A program made the position numbers and the translations under genes. The notes under the pieces are model-generated. The model had not been told where the DNA came from and ran no database searches. It was given only the letters and a program-made list of their open reading frames with translations. From contig NZ_QRIL01000015.1 in NCBI RefSeq assembly GCF_003471165.1, positions 1-64,000 on the forward strand: a stretch of 64,000 nucleotides of DNA, written 5' to 3'. The stretch is from Ruminococcus sp. AM22-13. Its GTDB lineage: Bacteria > Bacillota > Clostridia > Lachnospirales > Lachnospiraceae. This document shows positions 60,782 through 64,000 of the stretch, piece by piece; position 1 is the first letter of the stretch, and every line of letters starts with the position of its first letter.

Positions 60782-61504
60782 TTAAATATCTCCCTCTTTT
60801 TTCAGGAATTCTACTATCGCATAAGCTTTTCCTTCTATATTATCCAGAGATACAACCACTTTATCTGTTTCCGTTTTTACCTTCGGGCAAATTACATCTC
60901 CAAGCTTTGCCTGCATTTTATATTCTGCGCGCATCTGGTATATTTTGAAACTTTCCGGAAGGAAATCTTCTGCCATGCATACATACTGGCAATTGTTTAC
61001 ATGATGGTTTGTGTCCAGATGATGTTTTTGTACCGTGAAAGCTTCCTGCGCAATCATATCCTCCGGAAGTTTGATTTTTCTTGGTGCATAATCCATTTCC
61101 ATCTTTTCACCAAGTACATAATTATCTGTATCTGCCGGAGTCAGTCTGGCAGGAAGTCCCGTGCTGATATCAAGATGTGTCCAGTTGGAATTTGCCCACG
61201 CAAGTTTTCTTCCCTCAGAATCCTGTATAATAAAATTACGCATACCCATAAATCCTTTAAATTCATATGGTATCGTCGTGATCTTGATTTCCTTTCCCAT
61301 TTTGGCATACTCACCTACTACTACCTGCCAGGAAGAAAGCACCCACGCTCTGTTTCTCGCCTTCAGCACATCTCCTCCCAGCCCAATCGACTCCGCATGG
61401 AACGTACAACAATCCTGAAAATAATTCAAAACTCCCGGCAATGTCAGTCTGCCATCTTCACCTGTCTCACTGTATCTGACTCTGCTGTTAAAACTGTAGT
61501 TCAT
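60782..61504 (-). CDS. Acyl-ACP thioesterase
   Basis: A 240-aa double-hotdog enzyme of the FatA/bacterial acyl-ACP thioesterase family, releasing fatty acids from acyl carrier protein. The N-terminal hotdog starts YSFNSRVRYSETGEDGRLTL and contains NYFQDCCTFHAESIG; RAWVLSSWQVVVGEYAKMG follows. The second hotdog carries the catalytic-type DTNHHVNNCQYVCMAEDFLP segment (Asn/His region). GAGAGGAAAAGCGG precedes the ATG. Stand-alone, with repeat copy D upstream. Confidence 0.9.
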   Translation of the reverse strand: MNYSFNSRVRYSETGEDGRLTLPGVLNYFQDCCTFHAESIGLGGDVLKARNRAWVLSSWQVVVGEYAKMGKEIKITTIPYEFKGFMGMRNFIIQDSEGRKLAWANSNWTHLDISTGLPARLTPADTDNYVLGEKMEMDYAPRKIKLPEDMIAQEAFTVQKHHLDTNHHVNNCQYVCMAEDFLPESFKIYQMRAEYKMQAKLGDVICPKVKTETDKVVVSLDNIEGKAYAIVEFLKKEGDI

Positions 61505-61536
61505 CCGCTTTTCCTCTCTGTATATGAATATATTTT

Positions 61537-61679
61537 GTAACTATTCAGCAGTCTACTATCCCGCGAGGTGTTTTGGCATGAACATGCCAAAATCCTGAGA
61601 CATACAAGTCAAAATCCCATCGCCGAAGGCGATTTTTAATGGATTTTGACTCGTAACTGTGAAGGTACTGAACAGTTAC
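61537..61679. repeat. GTTAC-type palindromic repeat, long form (copy D)
   Basis: A 143-bp element nearly identical to copy C at 44084. It begins GTAACTATTCAGCAG, contains CCCGCGAGGTGTTTTGGCAT, CCTGAGACATACAAG and CATCGCCGAAGGCGAT, and ends ACTGAACAGTTAC. Confidence 0.85.
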
Positions 61680-61781
61680 TATATTTTTATCATTACTTAT
61701 TATGCTATGTATCACCATATTTCGCAAGACTGAGCATTTTTCTTACCAGAATTTTAATACTAATTAAAATATTACAACATC

Positions 61782-61837
61782 AAAAAAAACAAGCAGGAAG
61801 CTTTTGGGTATAACACACCTCAACAACTTCCTGCTTT
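61782..61837 (-). terminator. Terminator beyond the broken ATPase gene
   Basis: AAGCAGGAAG (61791) pairs with CTTCCTGCTT (61828), followed on the minus strand by GTTTTTTTTG. Confidence 0.8.
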
Positions 61838-61848
61838 CTATTACTTTC

Positions 61849-62334
61849 TTAACACAATACATCTTTTTTATAGAAGGAAATTCCGTAGCAGAACACTTCA
61901 TCATAATTATCCGCAAACTCTTCTGCATACATTCTATCATTTATCTGTCGGACAGCTTTCTCGCAATCTGATTCCATATGTTCCAAAGTCTTAGAGTATT
62001 TCGCCTCAAAAACAGCTACCCTGCCATTTCTTGAGTCCAATACCACAACATCACTGGTATTTTTCCAGTATCCTGTCGGCTTTGCATCTGGATTCTCCTG
62101 AAGATCCCGCAAATAGTTCATTACATCCCAGGGACAATATACATCCGTTTTTCCAAAATGATATCCATCATACCATACTTTGACCTGCTCCGTTTTTTCC
62201 GAAACATCCGCATCTATTAAAAGCTGGTCAACATCCTTCTGCGTAAAGCCAAAGTATTCATTAAACCTTGCGGCGGTAATTGTATCGGAAACAAAATTGT
62301 TTGTTCCCGTAAAGATACTTATGGCCTTACACAA
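61849..62334 (-). pseudogene. Broken AAA-ATPase-like / PD-(D/E)XK nuclease gene
   Basis: 161 codons that join parts of one family member. The P-loop half is missing: it begins MCKAISIFTGTNNFVSDTIT, continues with ARFNEYFGFTQKDVDQLL and the conserved VKVWYDGYHFGKTDVYCPWD, and reaches GYWKNTSD. It then jumps straight to the nuclease-like RVAVFEAKYSKTLEHMESDC and the tail DNYDEVFCYGISFYKK. The several hundred residues normally between these parts are deleted, and the last residues (DVLC) suggest a frameshift against the usual tail. It belongs to a different subfamily from the copies at 250-8523. Not expected to be functional. Confidence 0.8.
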
Positions 62335-62378
62335 AAACTATATCTCTATTTTATCAGACCATTTCCATACTTACCATA

Positions 62379-64000
62379 CTATTTTTTCGACATATTCGCA
62401 GCAAACGTAATCATTACCTTAAACAGATCTCCATCCAGATACAACTTAAATTCTCCACCCTGCAATTCCGTCAGGCTCTTGGCGATGGAAAGACCGAGTC
62501 CGCTTCCTTCTGTATTTCTGGCAACATCTCCACGGATAAATCTCTCCGTCAGTTCATCTGCCGAGAAGTTCAGTGGCTGTGCAGAAATATTTTTCAAGGA
62601 AAAGACCACCTTCTTATTGCTGTTACTGATTTCCGCATATACTCTGGTTCCTTCCATTGCATACTTCACAACGTTACCAAATACATTCTCCAGGACCCTC
62701 CACATTTTCTGTCCGTCTGCGTAGATTATGGACGGCTCATCTGTAAAATGCACCATCATGGTAAGGTTCTTTTCCTGAAACTTCTCTTCGAATTCTCCGA
62801 TAACCTGCTGTACCATTTCCACGAAATCAATGTCGTTCATCTCAAATTTGATATTCCCGGTGCTTGCCTTGGACGCTTCCACCACATCCTCAGTTAACAC
62901 CTTCAGTCTCTGGGATTTCTCATCCAGAATACGCAAATATTCCTGTACTTTCGGGTCTGTCAGATTCTCACGCTTCAGTAAATCTACATAATTAATAATA
63001 GATGTCAACGGCGTTTTCAGATCATGGGAAACATTTGTGATCAGTTCTGTCTGCATTCGTTCTTTCTTCAGGCTGTTCTCCACCGCAGCATCCAGACCGT
63101 CACCGATATTATTGATATATTCAGCCATTACTTTGTATTTTCCGGTAAGCTGTTCTGTTTTAATCTTATACTGCAATTCTCCGCCACTGATTTTCTTCAG
63201 TCCGTCCATAATAAGATCCAGACCATCCACTTTACGAACTGCATAAACGATTGCCGCTACATCTGCCACGATCAGCACCAACGCAAATACTCCTGACGCA
63301 TTTATCATAAAAAGCATAAGCAAAAACTGTAAAAACACAAATCCGCCAATACCAAACAGAACTTTTATTTTTTCTGATGTATTTCGAGAAAAGCTGCCAA
63401 TAAAATCTACGATCTTTCTATTGCATTTTCCAATCCATTTCAAAATTTTTCTAAGCAAACTGTTTTTCCAGAACGTACCTGCCTTGATTCTTCTTACCAG
63501 GCTGAGATATCCTGTCAGGAACCATGCCATTGTATAAATTCCGCATATTACCAGTGAAATTATCAGAATCTGCATATTGTTGAAAGTCCCGATCAGTGAG
63601 TTTGCAATCACTGTTACCATTCCCATAAAACCAACAAGCCATACCCCTGTCACAACTCCCGCCGCGATTTCTGTATACCATCTGTCAAAACTGTTCAGAT
63701 GGATTTCTTCATCTTCCGGTTTTCTTCCTGCTGCCACTGTCAGCCAGATCATACTGATCAGCCAGATCACACAACTAAGAATAGTTCCAAGCAATACCGG
63801 CAGCATCAAATTTGCATATTTTTCAAAAGTCTCTGCATCAGACGCAATGGAATCTGCTATCGGAAATTCAGTGTCTACATTGACTGCAAAAACAAAATCT
63901 TCTGTGTCAAGACTCTGTTTAATCGTATGATTCCATACCTGCAGGCTGATATTTGGAATATCTGTAACACATTCACTTAAATCCGGGTAAACAACCGCAA
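62379..64000 (-). CDS. Sensor histidine kinase (partial, N-terminus beyond the window)
   Basis: The frame runs open from the stop at 62379 to the window edge, so the gene is truncated by the window; about 540 residues are visible. The first ~65 residues (for example VVYPDLSECVTDIPNISLQV) look extracytoplasmic. Several membrane segments follow (LPVLLGTILSCVIWLISMIW; VVTGVWLVGFMGMVTVIA; ILIISLVICGIYTMAWFLTG; FVFLQFLLMLFMINA). A HAMP-like linker leads to the H-box NVSHDLKTPLTSIINYVDLL, N-box LENVFGNVVKYAM and G-box GSGLGLSIAKSL. A two-component sensor; its response regulator is presumably just beyond the edge. The signal is unknown. Confidence 0.93.
   Translation of the reverse strand, partial: AVVYPDLSECVTDIPNISLQVWNHTIKQSLDTEDFVFAVNVDTEFPIADSIASDAETFEKYANLMLPVLLGTILSCVIWLISMIWLTVAAGRKPEDEEIHLNSFDRWYTEIAAGVVTGVWLVGFMGMVTVIANSLIGTFNNMQILIISLVICGIYTMAWFLTGYLSLVRRIKAGTFWKNSLLRKILKWIGKCNRKIVDFIGSFSRNTSEKIKVLFGIGGFVFLQFLLMLFMINASGVFALVLIVADVAAIVYAVRKVDGLDLIMDGLKKISGGELQYKIKTEQLTGKYKVMAEYINNIGDGLDAAVENSLKKERMQTELITNVSHDLKTPLTSIINYVDLLKRENLTDPKVQEYLRILDEKSQRLKVLTEDVVEASKASTGNIKFEMNDIDFVEMVQQVIGEFEEKFQEKNLTMMVHFTDEPSIIYADGQKMWRVLENVFGNVVKYAMEGTRVYAEISNSNKKVVFSLKNISAQPLNFSADELTERFIRGDVARNTEGSGLGLSIAKSLTELQGGEFKLYLDGDLFKVMITFAANMSKK

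Overview
The window looks like a chromosomal segment of a low-to-moderate-GC Gram-positive gut anaerobe of the Clostridia, most likely Lachnospiraceae (Blautia/Dorea/Roseburia-like). The grounds are strong AGGAGG-type ribosome binding sites, a T-box leader on ileS, a KtrAB-type potassium system next to pfkA and dnaE, CvfB, DUF1292, a lysyl-tRNA synthetase with a C-terminal tRNA-binding domain, several AAA-ATPase/PD-(D/E)XK proteins, and large secreted Ig-like repeat proteins. The genus is an inference; there is no rRNA or tRNA gene in the window.

Layout. 1-8.7 kb is an accessory region. It holds three full-length AAA-ATPase/PD-(D/E)XK proteins (250-1824 +, 2558-4129 -, 6910-8523 +), a stub of a fourth, a tnpB tail remnant, a NifX-like/SlyD-like fusion protein and a secreted amidase. 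8.7-10.0 kb holds a lone SMC-like ATPase with a near-consensus promoter. 10.3-24.5 kb is a surface/secreted protein locus: three giant paralogues (1303, 1612 and 1316 aa) share nearly identical signal peptides and C-terminal FN3-like domains but differ in the middle. The first faces the other two, and a Fic toxin-antitoxin pair sits between the second and third.

24.7-62.3 kb is mostly a housekeeping minus-strand block: glycogen phosphorylase, ileS with T-box, a D,D-carboxypeptidase (plus strand), an exonuclease, nucleoside hydrolase, LOG-family protein, a DUF362 ferredoxin, phosphoglucomutase, lysS, greA, then a long co-directional series dnaE-pfkA-ktrB-ktrA-trmH-nfeD-SPFH-argF-birA-(DUF6145-like)-dusB. 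cvfB, araD, rhaD and an acyl-ACP thioesterase lie upstream of it. The right edge holds a broken AAA/PD-(D/E)XK gene and a sensor histidine kinase cut by the window end.

The most notable unexplained structures are: (i) a family of intergenic palindromic elements bounded by GTTACTGTTCA / TGAACAGTAAC, in a 27-bp short form and a 140-190-bp long form, with at least seven clear copies between 31 and 62 kb; (ii) the triple Ig-like paralogue locus with inverted identical 5' ends and a shared 3' element; (iii) the NifX-(Cys/His-rich)-SlyD fusion; (iv) a CATTGGGGTCTGAC motif at the truncation points of gene remnants in the AAA-ATPase region.
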